Positions 41,259 through 48,318 of a stretch of 64,000 nt of DNA are shown piece by piece. The DNA comes from Allofournierella massiliensis (GTDB lineage: Bacteria; Bacillota; Clostridia; Oscillospirales; Ruminococcaceae), in NCBI RefSeq assembly GCF_021531255.1, contig NZ_JAFBIO010000005.1, positions 1-64,000 on the forward strand, given 5' to 3'. The position numbers were made by a program, and so were the translations under genes. The first letter of the stretch is position 1; each line of letters begins with the position of its first letter. The notes beneath the pieces are model-generated. The model was not told where the DNA came from and did not search any database. It saw nothing but the letters and a program-made list of their open reading frames with translations.

Positions 41259-42188
41259 ATGAGACTTGCCACTTTGAAGGTCGGCGGTCAGGAGACCGCC
41301 GCGGTGATTACCGCCAAGGGCGCCGTACTGGTAAGCACCGTCAATGAAGTGAAGGGTACCGATTACGCCACCGACATGATGTCCCTGATCAAGAAGGGCC
41401 AGATCCCGGTGATGAACGAGTGGTACCGGGCGGGCGGCAAGGCTGAGCTGGAAGAGATGAAGACCATCCCCGCCGCAGAAATGGTGTACGGGCCCCTGTA
41501 CCGCAACCCGGCCCGCATTTTCGGCATCGGCCTGAACTATGCCGACCATGCCGGCGATATCGGTTCCGCCGCCCCCAAGGGTTTCCCCGGCAGCTTCTTC
41601 AAGCAGGCCGACACCCTGATCGGCCCCGGCGATGACATCCATCTGCCCCGCCTGAAAGAGGCTCAGAAGACCACCGCCGAGGCGGAGCTGGGCATCATCC
41701 TGGGCCAGGATTGCCGGGATGTATCCGAGGAGGATTGGGAGAAGGTTGTGGTGGGCTACACCACCATCCTGGATATGACCGAGGAATCCATCCTGAAGGG
41801 CAACGATTACCTGGACGGCAACCCCCGGTACCTCACCATCGTCAAGAACTTCCCCACCTTCTTCAGCTTCGGGCCCCAGCTGGTCACCCCGGACGAGATG
41901 CCCAAGGACCTGATGAGCGTAGAGGTGCAGAGTGTGCGCAACGGCGAGGTGTACGCCAAGAACACCATCAGCAACATGACCCACAAGCCCTCCCGGCTGG
42001 TCAGCCTGCACAGCAGCATCCAGGGCTGGATCGCCGGCGACGTGCTTTCCACCGGTACTCCCCGTGCCTTTGAGATCAAGGAAGGGGATGTGGCCGAGTG
42101 CCGCATCTGCGGCCCCGACGGCTTCGAGATGGCCCCGCTGACCAACCCGGTGCTGGACCTGAAAAAGCACCCGGAGATCAAGGCCTGA
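41259..42188 (+). CDS. Fumarylacetoacetate hydrolase family protein
   Basis: 309 residues. The FAH C-domain (about 85-305) shows I-G-L-N-Y-A-D-H and the metal-binding E-A-E-L-G-I-I-L-G segment, with a late S-T-G-T-P family end. Members cleave or decarboxylate acylpyruvates, oxaloacetate, 2-hydroxyhepta-dienedioates and sugar-acid diketo compounds using Mg2+/Mn2+. Context (LysR regulator upstream, SDR oxidoreductase downstream) suggests a small catabolic route for a keto or sugar acid. AAAGGAATGCAGCT precedes the ATG. The first 80 residues form the usual small N-terminal domain. Confidence 0.92.
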   Translation: MRLATLKVGGQETAAVITAKGAVLVSTVNEVKGTDYATDMMSLIKKGQIPVMNEWYRAGGKAELEEMKTIPAAEMVYGPLYRNPARIFGIGLNYADHAGDIGSAAPKGFPGSFFKQADTLIGPGDDIHLPRLKEAQKTTAEAELGIILGQDCRDVSEEDWEKVVVGYTTILDMTEESILKGNDYLDGNPRYLTIVKNFPTFFSFGPQLVTPDEMPKDLMSVEVQSVRNGEVYAKNTISNMTHKPSRLVSLHSSIQGWIAGDVLSTGTPRAFEIKEGDVAECRICGPDGFEMAPLTNPVLDLKKHPEIKA

Positions 42189-42196
42189 GGCCCTTT

Positions 42197-42247
42197 ATCA
42201 CAGTTCGTTGCAAAGCGCGGCGGAGTTTCCGCCGCCCTTTGTGATAT
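42197..42247 (+). other. Intercistronic hairpin between the FAH-like and SDR genes
   Basis: A perfect 7-bp stem CGGCGGA-GTT-TCCGCCG is extended outward by AAAG/CTTT and TATCAC/GTGATA with a 10-base bulge on the left. There is no T-run, so it is more likely an mRNA processing or stability element than a terminator. Confidence 0.5.
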
Positions 42248-42272
42248 ACAGACTGACACAGGAGGAAAGAAA

Positions 42273-43067
42273 ATGGATTTAGGCCTGAAAGACAAAGTCG
42301 TGATCTGCATGTCCTCTGCCGCCGGCATCGGCAAGGGCATCGCCAAGGAGATGGCCCGCGAGGGCGCCAAGGTGGTCATCTGCACCGCCGAGGCTTTTAA
42401 GGAAGACCTGGAGAACGCCCAGGCAGAGATCGAGAAAGAGACCGGCAACCGGCCCTATACTTTTATCTATGATGTGAAGGATTCCGCCAGCATCACCAAG
42501 ATGATCAATGATGTGGCCGAGCAGCTGGGCGGCGTGTACGCCCTGGTGAACCACTGCCCCGGCCCCAAGGCGGCTACCTTTGAGAACCTGACCGAGGAAG
42601 ACTGGGCCGACGGTTATGAGAAGTGCCTGCACAGCTATGTGCATGCCATCCGCGCCGCCCTGCCCTACATGAAGGCTGCCGGCGAGGGCCGCATCCTCAA
42701 CAGCACCTCCTCCTCCATCAAGCAGGCTCTGGACAACCTGATCCTGTCCAACACCTTCCGCATGGGCGTGGTGGGCATGAGCAAGACCCTGGCCCGCGAA
42801 GTGGGCCAGTACGGCATCCTGGTGAACACCATGGGCCCCGGCCGTATCTACACCGACCGCATCAAGTATCTGAACAAGATCCGCGGCGAGAAGATGGGCA
42901 TCACCGAGGAAGAGTACACCGCCCGCGACTGCGTGTCCTTCCCCCAGAAGCGCTACCAGACGGTGGAAGAGTACGGCCGCATGGCCACCTTCCTGTGCAG
43001 CCCGGCCAACAGCGCCGTGTCCGGCCAGTACCTGCTGGTGGATGGCGCCATGACCACTGCTTATTGA
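42273..43067 (+). CDS. SDR family oxidoreductase lacking the canonical catalytic tyrosine
   Basis: 264 residues. The N-terminal cofactor site is S-S-A-A-G-I-G-K-G-I (first glycine replaced). Where classical SDRs have S...Y-x-x-x-K, this protein reads N-S-T-S-S-S-I-K-Q-A-L-D-N-L-I-L-S-N-T-F-R, with no Tyr in place, like the FabG-resembling subgroup whose members carry P-N-L-V-L-S-N. Activity may thus be altered or use other residues. AGGAGG precedes the ATG. It is co-transcribed with the FAH-like gene and closed by a strong terminator at 43102. Confidence 0.9.
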   Translation: MDLGLKDKVVICMSSAAGIGKGIAKEMAREGAKVVICTAEAFKEDLENAQAEIEKETGNRPYTFIYDVKDSASITKMINDVAEQLGGVYALVNHCPGPKAATFENLTEEDWADGYEKCLHSYVHAIRAALPYMKAAGEGRILNSTSSSIKQALDNLILSNTFRMGVVGMSKTLAREVGQYGILVNTMGPGRIYTDRIKYLNKIRGEKMGITEEEYTARDCVSFPQKRYQTVEEYGRMATFLCSPANSAVSGQYLLVDGAMTTAY

Positions 43068-43101
43068 TGATCTGGCCTTTTTGGGCCGGCTTTTACAAGA
43101 C

Positions 43102-43141
43102 AAAAAAGAGCGGAAACTCTGCGGGTTTCCGCTCTTTTTTG
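43102..43141 (+). terminator. Strong intrinsic terminator after the FAH-SDR operon
   Basis: AAAAAAGAGCGGAAAC with GTTTCCGCTCTTTTTT around a seven-base loop. Confidence 0.94.
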
Positions 43142-43199
43142 TCGTACAGGGCAAATTGACGGTTTTCTTTGTATAAATGCCGAAAAAGGGCCGGGAGCC

Positions 43200-43228
43200 T
43201 TGCAAACAGGTGGGGAGAATGCTATCCT
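43200..43228 (+). promoter_or_regulatory. Sigma-A promoter of the DUF1292 gene
   Basis: TTGCAA (43200-43205), 17 bases, TATCCT (43223-43228), 33 bases before the start codon. Confidence 0.6.
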
Positions 43229-43261
43229 CATCTGTAAAATATCTGCCAAAGGAGCGATAAA

Positions 43262-43547
43262 ATGGAAGAGGAGCTGGAGCAAGGCGCCGATATCATCGTG
43301 CTGAAGGACGAAGAGGGCCGGGATGTCCGCTTCGAGTTTCTGGATCTGCTGGAATATGACGGCGAGGAATATGTGATCCTGATGCAGGAGGATGACGACA
43401 GCGGAGAGGTGGTCATCCTGCGGCTGGAAGGGGAAGACGAGGAAGGGGGAGGACTACGTCGCTGTGGAAGACGCGGAAACCCTGGACCAGGTATATGAGC
43501 TCTTCCGGAAAAAGCACCGGGATGATTACCATTTTATCGATGAATAA
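43262..43547 (+). pseudogene. DUF1292 family gene interrupted by a frameshift in a GGGGG run
   Basis: The first frame starts at the ATG at 43262 (AAAGGAGCG upstream) and encodes the acidic DUF1292 start D-I-I-V-L-K-D-E-E-G, then F-L-D-L-L-E-Y-D-G-E-E-Y-V-I-L. At the five-G run 43445-43449 the family pattern leaves this frame (which ends at 43498 in a non-family tail) and continues in the +1 frame: E-D-Y-V-A-V-E-D-A-E-T-L-D-Q-V-Y-E-L-F, stopping at 43547. Removing one G would join them into a normal 94-residue protein. This is a sequencing error, phase variation, a recent mutation or, less likely, programmed frameshifting. DUF1292 proteins are small, acidic and of unknown function. Confidence 0.8.
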
Positions 43548-43626
43548 ATTCCGTTTGTACGCTTGAAGAGCGTCCGGAGAGGCCAAGGCAGTCTCCGGGC
43601 GCTTTGTTTTTTCAGGAGGTGAGACC

Positions 43627-45345
43627 ATGCCCTGCGAATTCCGATTTTTGATCACGGCGCCGCACCCGGCTCTGCTGCCCCAGGTGGCCAGGGCCCTGCA
43701 GGCGTATACCGACCAGGATTTCCAGGCTAGATATCCCCGCCTTTGGGCTGTTTATGACAGATTGATGCGGTACAGCAAAGAGAAATCCCCCCGGGAGGAT
43801 CGGAAGATCCTGCGCTTTTTCCGGGTGGCCGGCGGCCTGGTGAACTGGCTGCTGGGCCTTTTTCTGCTGCTGCCCACCACCCTGGCGCTGGGAGAATGCT
43901 TCTTTTTGTTTCTGGTGGGGGCGATCGCTTTTCTGGCGGGCAATATGGCCCTGTGGAAATTTGCCCGGCGGCTGCTGGGGATCCTGAGCCTGGCGGCGTG
44001 CGCTCTTTGCCTGTTTGGGGCGGTGAGCAGTCCGGAGCAGCTGGGCCGGCTGGGCGTTTTGAGTGTGGTGGAGCTGATCGTGGGCCTGCGGGCCCTTCTG
44101 TTCCGCCGGCAAAAGGAGGACCGGTTTGAGCGGTCGGCCCGGCTTTTGCTGGAACAGCTGAGCAAAAATCCGGAGCAGAGCGCGGAGGTCCGGGTGGACG
44201 GGGAGGGGCTGTGGCTGCCGCCCCAAGCCGAGGGGGAAGAACCTCGGCAGCTGCCGTTCGGGCAGATCCGCTGCCTGGTGCGCGCGCCGGAACTCTATAT
44301 GATCGTCTGGCGGGATCAGGTGATGCTTCTGCCCAAAAAGAGCCTGGTACAGGGCGACCCGGCCCAGCTGGAAGAACTGCTGGCGGCTCAGCCCGGCTGC
44401 CTGAAAATCTGGATCTCACCCAAGAAAAGGAGCCGCCCGCCGGGCGGCTCCTTTCTGTTTTGCAAAAGCATATGTGGGGGGATGGCCTGTCACGACTGGG
44501 CAGGCAAAAAGGATTCAGGGTTCCAGTTTGGGGGCAAGATAGCCCTCGGCGCAATAGATGGCGCCCACCGGATTGTTGGCCAGAGCCCGGTCCTTGACCA
44601 CCAGGGTGGTGACCAGGGCATCGGAAAATTTGGCGAAGAGGGCGTCATGCCCCACGCAAAGCCCCAGGGAGATATTCAGCTGGGTGTGCTGGCTGTTCAG
44701 CAGCATGGCCTGGGCCACCGGGTTGCACATGGCCTCGAAGGAGCGTTCCGGTCGTACCCGGTACTGGCCGGGAATGCCCGCCTCGCTCTTGTCGATACCG
44801 CCGGTCTTGCAGATCACCGAGACTACCTCGAACCCGTGCCGGCGAAGCAGGCTGTCCACAATTTTGGCCTCTTTCCGAAGGCCATAGCAGAAGGCCATGC
44901 CCAGCCGGGTATAGCCCAGCTTCTTGGCAAACTCGATGGTTTCCCGCAGGCGGGGCCATTCCCCATAGCCTTCCGCCTCCACAATGCAGCTCTGGATATA
45001 AAAATCCTGGTAGGCCGGCTGGCTGTAAACCGCAAAGGCCTTTTGCATCTGGTCGGCCTGGCGCATGGGGCAGTTGGCGGGCATTTTGGAATGATCCTGC
45101 TGATAACAGGCGTGAATGGCACACTGAGCACAGCTGTACATGGGGAATACCTCCTTCGGAATATGGCCGGCAGGGAAAGGGGATACCTCTGCCCCGCATC
45201 GGTGCGTTCTTGTTATCTCCAGTATAGCAAGCCGGGGGCGGCGGGGCAACGGATGCCCGGGTTTAAAGGGAAAAAACGCGAAAAAATACAGAACGGTAAA
45301 TTTTTTTTGAACGCCCTTGACAGAAACCGGGTGCTGCCCGTATAA
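43627..45345 (+). CDS. YcxB-like membrane protein; reading frame lacks a stop at its expected end
   Basis: Residues about 1-265 form a coherent protein: a cytoplasmic N-terminus, two or three hydrophobic segments (about 72-90, 93-108 and 118-135) and a YcxB-like C-terminal domain (from about 165) ending V-M-L-L-P-K-K-S-L-V near 239. The natural end should be near 44425, where a perfect bidirectional terminator hairpin begins. Instead the frame stays open through the hairpin and for another 300 codons, which are only the antisense of the DUF1847 gene. If transcription ends at the hairpin, the mRNA has no stop codon. Either a base is wrong near the end or this is a genuine non-stop gene. The coding value of everything past 44425 is very doubtful. 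Start ATG at 43627 behind AGGAGGTG. Confidence 0.6.
   Translation: MPCEFRFLITAPHPALLPQVARALQAYTDQDFQARYPRLWAVYDRLMRYSKEKSPREDRKILRFFRVAGGLVNWLLGLFLLLPTTLALGECFFLFLVGAIAFLAGNMALWKFARRLLGILSLAACALCLFGAVSSPEQLGRLGVLSVVELIVGLRALLFRRQKEDRFERSARLLLEQLSKNPEQSAEVRVDGEGLWLPPQAEGEEPRQLPFGQIRCLVRAPELYMIVWRDQVMLLPKKSLVQGDPAQLEELLAAQPGCLKIWISPKKRSRPPGGSFLFCKSICGGMACHDWAGKKDSGFQFGGKIALGAIDGAHRIVGQSPVLDHQGGDQGIGKFGEEGVMPHAKPQGDIQLGVLAVQQHGLGHRVAHGLEGAFRSYPVLAGNARLALVDTAGLADHRDYLEPVPAKQAVHNFGLFPKAIAEGHAQPGIAQLLGKLDGFPQAGPFPIAFRLHNAALDIKILVGRLAVNRKGLLHLVGLAHGAVGGHFGMILLITGVNGTLSTAVHGEYLLRNMAGRERGYLCPASVRSCYLQYSKPGAAGQRMPGFKGKKREKIQNGKFFLNALDRNRVLPV
44426..44460. terminator. Bidirectional terminator between the YcxB-like and DUF1847 genes
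   Basis: A near-perfect palindrome AAAGGAGCCGCCCG-C-CGGGCGGCTCCTTT; plus-strand tail CTGTTTT, minus-strand tail TTTTCTT. Confidence 0.85.
44515..45141 (-). CDS. DUF1847 cysteine-rich protein
   Basis: 208 residues from the ATG at 45141 (GAAGGAGG eight bases upstream). The start M-Y-S-C-A-Q-C-A-I-H-A-C begins a cysteine cluster that continues with N-C-P-M-R, resembling a metal or Fe-S site. The rest includes R-L-G-M-A-F-C-Y-G-L, C-K-T-G-G-I-D-K, M-C-N-P-V-A-Q-A and L-G-L-C-V-G-H-D, conserved marks of DUF1847. The function is unknown; the cysteines suggest a redox or metal-binding role in anaerobes. It is convergent with the YcxB-like gene. Confidence 0.9.
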   Translation of the reverse strand: MYSCAQCAIHACYQQDHSKMPANCPMRQADQMQKAFAVYSQPAYQDFYIQSCIVEAEGYGEWPRLRETIEFAKKLGYTRLGMAFCYGLRKEAKIVDSLLRRHGFEVVSVICKTGGIDKSEAGIPGQYRVRPERSFEAMCNPVAQAMLLNSQHTQLNISLGLCVGHDALFAKFSDALVTTLVVKDRALANNPVGAIYCAEGYLAPKLEP

Positions 45346-45346
45346 T
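45317..45346 (+). promoter_or_regulatory. Sigma-A promoter of the CNNM/CorC leader transcript
   Basis: TTGACA (45317-45322), 18 bases, TATAAT (45341-45346). Transcription would start near 45353, giving a leader of about 270 bases before the gene at 45627. Confidence 0.85.
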
Positions 45347-45401
45347 CTGAAATTGAATTGAGCGTTAATATTTTGTAAAGGAGCGAAAAGGAACTACTTT
45401 T

Positions 45402-45566
45402 ATGGAAGACGACAGCGATAGTAACAATCCTTGCCATCATCCGTCCATTTCTATCCGTGTAAATAGGGCATGCCTGCGTTCTGCTCAAAGTACGGCGGGC
45501 GTGCTTTTTTGCGCCTGTTTTTGGGTACGCTCCAGTCCGCCGGGCCGGGCGCTGACGCCGCCCTGA
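45402..45566 (+). CDS. Leader ORF with an acidic N-terminus upstream of the CNNM/CorC gene
   Basis: ATG at 45402 lies eight bases after AAAAGGAA, a good ribosome site, within the leader of the transcript from 45317. The first codons read M-E-D-D-S-D-S-N-N-P, strikingly acidic and then proline-containing; the frame continues to 45566 (54 residues), running through a terminator hairpin at 45468-45510. Acidic or proline-rich nascent starts destabilise ribosomes when Mg2+ is low, as established for the E. coli mgtL leader, and the gene downstream belongs to a Mg2+-transport-linked family. A regulatory peptide is therefore more likely than a functional protein. Inference only; no homologue is recalled. 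Confidence 0.6.
   Translation: MEDDSDSNNPCHHPSISIRVNRACLRSAQSTAGVLFCACFWVRSSPPGRALTPP
45468..45510 (+). terminator. Attenuator hairpin inside the leader ORF of the CNNM/CorC gene
   Basis: GCATGCCTGC (45468-45477) pairs with GCGGGCGTGC (45495-45504) in ten pairs including three G-U, directly followed by six T. It lies between the promoter and the gene, so readthrough must be regulated for the gene to be expressed. Confidence 0.75.
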
Positions 45567-45626
45567 TGCCGCGCCGGGAAACAAAAAGAAAGAAACATAC
45601 CTACTTACAGGAAGGATTTTAGATTT

Positions 45627-46874
45627 ATGGGTACGAATGCAAGTTATATATTGGTTCTGGCGGCGCTGGTCATGATGTCCGCCTATTTCTCCGCTACCGA
45701 GACCGCTTTTTCTACTGCCAACCAGATCCGGCTGAAGAATATGGCCGATGACGGCAACCGCCGGGCCCGTCTGGCTCTGCGCATGCTGGAAAACTACGAT
45801 ACTCTGCTTTCCACCATCCTCATCGGCAACAACATCGTGAACATCGCCTCGGCCAGCCTGGCCACCGTGATCTTTGTGCAGTATTTCGGCGACGCGGGCG
45901 TGTCCCTGTCCACTGCTGTCATGACCATTGTGGTGCTGATCTTCGGCGAAATCTCCCCCAAAAGCCTGGCCAAGGAAGCTCCGGAAAGCTTCTCCCTCTT
46001 CTCGGCTCCCATCCTGCGGGCCTGCAGCATCATCCTCACCCCCTTCAACTTCTTGTTTGCCCAGTGGAAAAAGCTGCTCTCCAAGATGTTCCGGGTGAGC
46101 GGCGACCGGGGCATCACCGAGGAAGAGCTGATCACCATGGTGGGTCAGGCTGCCCAGGAGGGCGGCATCGACGCCCGTGAGGAAGAGCTGATCTGCAGCG
46201 CCATTGAGTTTGATGACCTGGAAGTGACCGACATCCTCACCCCGCGGGTGGACATCGTGGCCATCAGCGCCGAGGACACCGCCGAGCATATCCGCGAGGT
46301 CTTCCAGGAGAGCGCCTATACCCGTCTGCCCGTGTATAAGGACAGCGTGGACAATATCATTGGCGTGATCCATCTGAAGGACTTTTATAAGATCGGCAAG
46401 GCCGGCAGCGTTTCCGAAATTATGAAGCCGGTCCTGTTTACCGCCCAGACCACCAAGATTTCCAGCCTGCTCAAGCGGCTGCAGAACGCCAAGAGCCATC
46501 TGGCCGTGGTGGTGGATGAGTACGGCGGTACCCTGGGTATCGTGACCCTGGAAGATATTCTGGAAGAGCTGGTGGGCGAGATCTGGGACGAGCACGACGA
46601 GGTGGTCAAGGAATTCGAGACCGTTTCCGAAAACGAATACCGGATCCTGGGCAGCGCCAGCCTGGAAAAAACCTTCCGCCTGCTGGAAGTAAAGATGGAG
46701 GCCGAGCAGGCCACCGTCAGCGGCTGGGTGAGCGATATGCTGGGCCGCATCCCCGAAAAGGGCGATACCTTTACCTGCGAAAACCTGAAGGTGACCGTGC
46801 TGAAGGTGAGCCTGCACCGGGCGGTGGAGGTCAAGGTGAATATCCTGCCCCCCGAGGAAGAAACCGAAGAATGA
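45627..46874 (+). CDS. CNNM/CorC (hemolysin-like) family transporter, DUF21-CBS-CBS-CorC_HlyC
   Basis: 415 residues. The DUF21 membrane domain (about 1-170, four hydrophobic segments) shows S-A-Y-F-S-A-T-E-T-A-F and G-N-N-I-V-N-I. A CBS pair follows (about 195-320, with V-T-D-I-L-T-P-R-V-D and V-V-D-E-Y-G-G-T-L-G-I-V), then the CorC_HlyC domain (about 335-415). Relatives move or sense Mg2+ (Staphylococcus MpfA, Bacillus YhdP, archaeal and animal CNNM). CBS domains probably bind ATP. Start ATG at 45627 with CAGGAAGGA upstream. Expressed from a leader with an acidic uORF and an intrinsic terminator; a strong terminator follows. Confidence 0.94.
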   Translation: MGTNASYILVLAALVMMSAYFSATETAFSTANQIRLKNMADDGNRRARLALRMLENYDTLLSTILIGNNIVNIASASLATVIFVQYFGDAGVSLSTAVMTIVVLIFGEISPKSLAKEAPESFSLFSAPILRACSIILTPFNFLFAQWKKLLSKMFRVSGDRGITEEELITMVGQAAQEGGIDAREEELICSAIEFDDLEVTDILTPRVDIVAISAEDTAEHIREVFQESAYTRLPVYKDSVDNIIGVIHLKDFYKIGKAGSVSEIMKPVLFTAQTTKISSLLKRLQNAKSHLAVVVDEYGGTLGIVTLEDILEELVGEIWDEHDEVVKEFETVSENEYRILGSASLEKTFRLLEVKMEAEQATVSGWVSDMLGRIPEKGDTFTCENLKVTVLKVSLHRAVEVKVNILPPEEETEE

Positions 46875-46899
46875 TCCGGCGCCTTCGGGCGCGCAAAGG

Positions 46900-46929
46900 G
46901 CCGGCCCCCATGGGGGGCCGGCTTTTTTT
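46900..46929 (+). terminator. Intrinsic terminator of the CNNM/CorC gene
   Basis: GCCGGCCCC-CATGG-GGGGCCGGC followed by seven T. Confidence 0.93.
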
Positions 46930-46948
46930 GCGCCGCCGGAAAAAATAC

Positions 46949-46977
46949 TTGACTTCGCCCCTTTAAAGCGTTAAAAT
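46949..46977 (+). promoter_or_regulatory. Sigma-A promoter of the DAHP synthase attenuator unit
   Basis: TTGACT (46949-46954), 17 bases, TAAAAT (46972-46977), about 40 bases before the leader peptide start. Confidence 0.75.
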
Positions 46978-47017
46978 TCAGATAACCTGAATGCTTCCGG
47001 ATGGGAGGAAACTTTCC

Positions 47018-47110
47018 ATGTACTTTACCGGCGTTGAGTACCGCGGCTATCTGGGCTTTTGCTATTATTATGGCAAGGGCCTGTTTCGCCGCGTTCTGCT
47101 ACGTCTCTGA
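47018..47110 (+). CDS. Tyr/Phe-rich leader peptide of the DAHP synthase gene
   Basis: 30 residues with a GGGAGG ribosome site nine bases upstream. Six tyrosines (positions 2, 8, 11, 16, 17 and 18, the last three in a row as F-C-Y-Y-Y) and three phenylalanines make 30% aromatic residues. It is followed by a strong terminator 36 bases past its stop and then by the first enzyme of aromatic amino acid synthesis. This is the layout of a classical transcription attenuator: when charged tRNA-Tyr (or tRNA-Phe) is short, the ribosome stalls in the tyrosine run and the terminator does not form. The peptide itself should have no other function. Confidence 0.85.
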   Translation: MYFTGVEYRGYLGFCYYYGKGLFRRVLLRL

Positions 47111-47145
47111 GTAAAACGGGAAAGCCAACCGAAGCTTGTCCGTAC

Positions 47146-47178
47146 CGGGGGCCCGCACACGCGGGCCCCCGTTTTTTT
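47146..47178 (+). terminator. Attenuator terminator upstream of the DAHP synthase gene
   Basis: Perfect 11-bp stem CGGGGGCCCGC / GCGGGCCCCCG with an ACAC loop and seven T, between the leader peptide and the enzyme gene. Confidence 0.93.
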
Positions 47179-47216
47179 GTCCCCGAACCGAATCTGACAG
47201 AAAAGAGGAAACTGAC

Positions 47217-48230
47217 ATGATCATTATCCTGAAACAGAACGCTCCCCGGGCCCAGATCGATGCCTTTTGTGAAGAACTGCGGGGGATGGGTTTTTCCATC
47301 AATGACAGCCAGGGCGCCGAGACCCATATCCTGGGCCTGATCGGTGATACCAAATCCATTGCGGAAAGCTGGGTGCTGGCCAATCCCCTGGTGGAGACCT
47401 GCCGCCGGGTCAGCGAGCCCTACAAAAAGGCAAACCGGAAATTCCACCCGGATGACACGGTGGTGCAGGTAGGCGATGTAAAGATCGGCGGTGGGAACTT
47501 TGCGGTGATGAGCGGTCCCTGCAGCGTGGAAAGCGAGGCTCAGATCGTGGAGGTAGCCCGTCGGGTGCAGAAGGCGGGGGCCAGCCTGCTGCGGGGCGGC
47601 GCCTTCAAGCCCCGCACCTCCCCCTACAGCTTCCAGGGGCTGCGGGCCGAAGGGCTGGAGCTGATGCGCCATGCCCGGGCAGCCACCGGCCAGCCCATCG
47701 TCACCGAGCTGATGAACACCGAGCACCTGCCTCTGTTTGAGGATGTGGATATGATCCAGATCGGGGCGCGCAATATGCAGAACTTTGAGCTGCTCAAGGC
47801 GGTGGGCCGACAGAAAAAGCCGGTGCTTCTCAAGCGGGGGCTCAGCGCCACCCTGGAGGAATTCGTCATGAGCGCCGAATACATCATGGCCGAGGGCAAC
47901 GAGCAGGTGGTGCTCTGCGAGCGGGGTATCCGCACCTTTGAAAAGAGCATGCGCAACACCCTGGATATTTCGGCGGTGCCCATGCTGAAAAAGATGACCC
48001 ACCTGCCGGTGATCATTGATCCCAGCCATGCGGCGGGCCTTTCCTGGATGGTGGAACCCCTGGCCAAGGCGGCGGTGGCTGTGGGGGCCGACGGACTGAT
48101 GATCGAGGTGCACGACAACCCGGCCAAGGCCCTGAGCGACGGCGCCCAGAGTCTGGACCCGGACCAGTTCGACGCCCTGATGGCTCAACTGCGGCCCGAG
48201 CTGGAATTCTTCGGCAAGACCCTGAACTGA
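47217..48230 (+). CDS. aroF: 3-deoxy-7-phosphoheptulonate (DAHP) synthase, class I-beta with N-terminal regulatory domain
   Basis: 337 residues from the ATG at 47217 (AGAGGAAA upstream), almost exactly the length of the Thermotoga enzyme. Residues 1-70 form the ferredoxin-like regulatory domain that binds Tyr or Phe. The barrel follows: M-S-G-P-C-S-V-E-S, L-R-G-G-A-F-K-P-R-T-S-P-Y-S-F-Q-G, K-R-G-L-S-A-T-L-E-E and D-P-S-H-A-A-G, with metal ligands Cys, His, Glu and Asp in place. It condenses PEP and erythrose-4-phosphate. Controlled at two levels: feedback on the protein and the Tyr/Phe leader attenuator upstream. The gene symbol is a convention; aroG or aroA are also used for this class. Confidence 0.95.
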   Translation: MIIILKQNAPRAQIDAFCEELRGMGFSINDSQGAETHILGLIGDTKSIAESWVLANPLVETCRRVSEPYKKANRKFHPDDTVVQVGDVKIGGGNFAVMSGPCSVESEAQIVEVARRVQKAGASLLRGGAFKPRTSPYSFQGLRAEGLELMRHARAATGQPIVTELMNTEHLPLFEDVDMIQIGARNMQNFELLKAVGRQKKPVLLKRGLSATLEEFVMSAEYIMAEGNEQVVLCERGIRTFEKSMRNTLDISAVPMLKKMTHLPVIIDPSHAAGLSWMVEPLAKAAVAVGADGLMIEVHDNPAKALSDGAQSLDPDQFDALMAQLRPELEFFGKTLN

Positions 48231-48318
48231 GGGCGGGTTGTTTTTTGGCCCGGCGGCGTTTATACTAAGGGATGTTCCCGTAAGGGAGCCAGGATTTAAA
48301 AATCAGGAGGCCAACGCC

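Noticed and set aside
43445-43449. Programmed +1 frameshifting in the DUF1292 gene
   Set aside because: No stop codon, rare codon or stimulatory structure is visible at the switch; a homopolymer indel is the simpler explanation.
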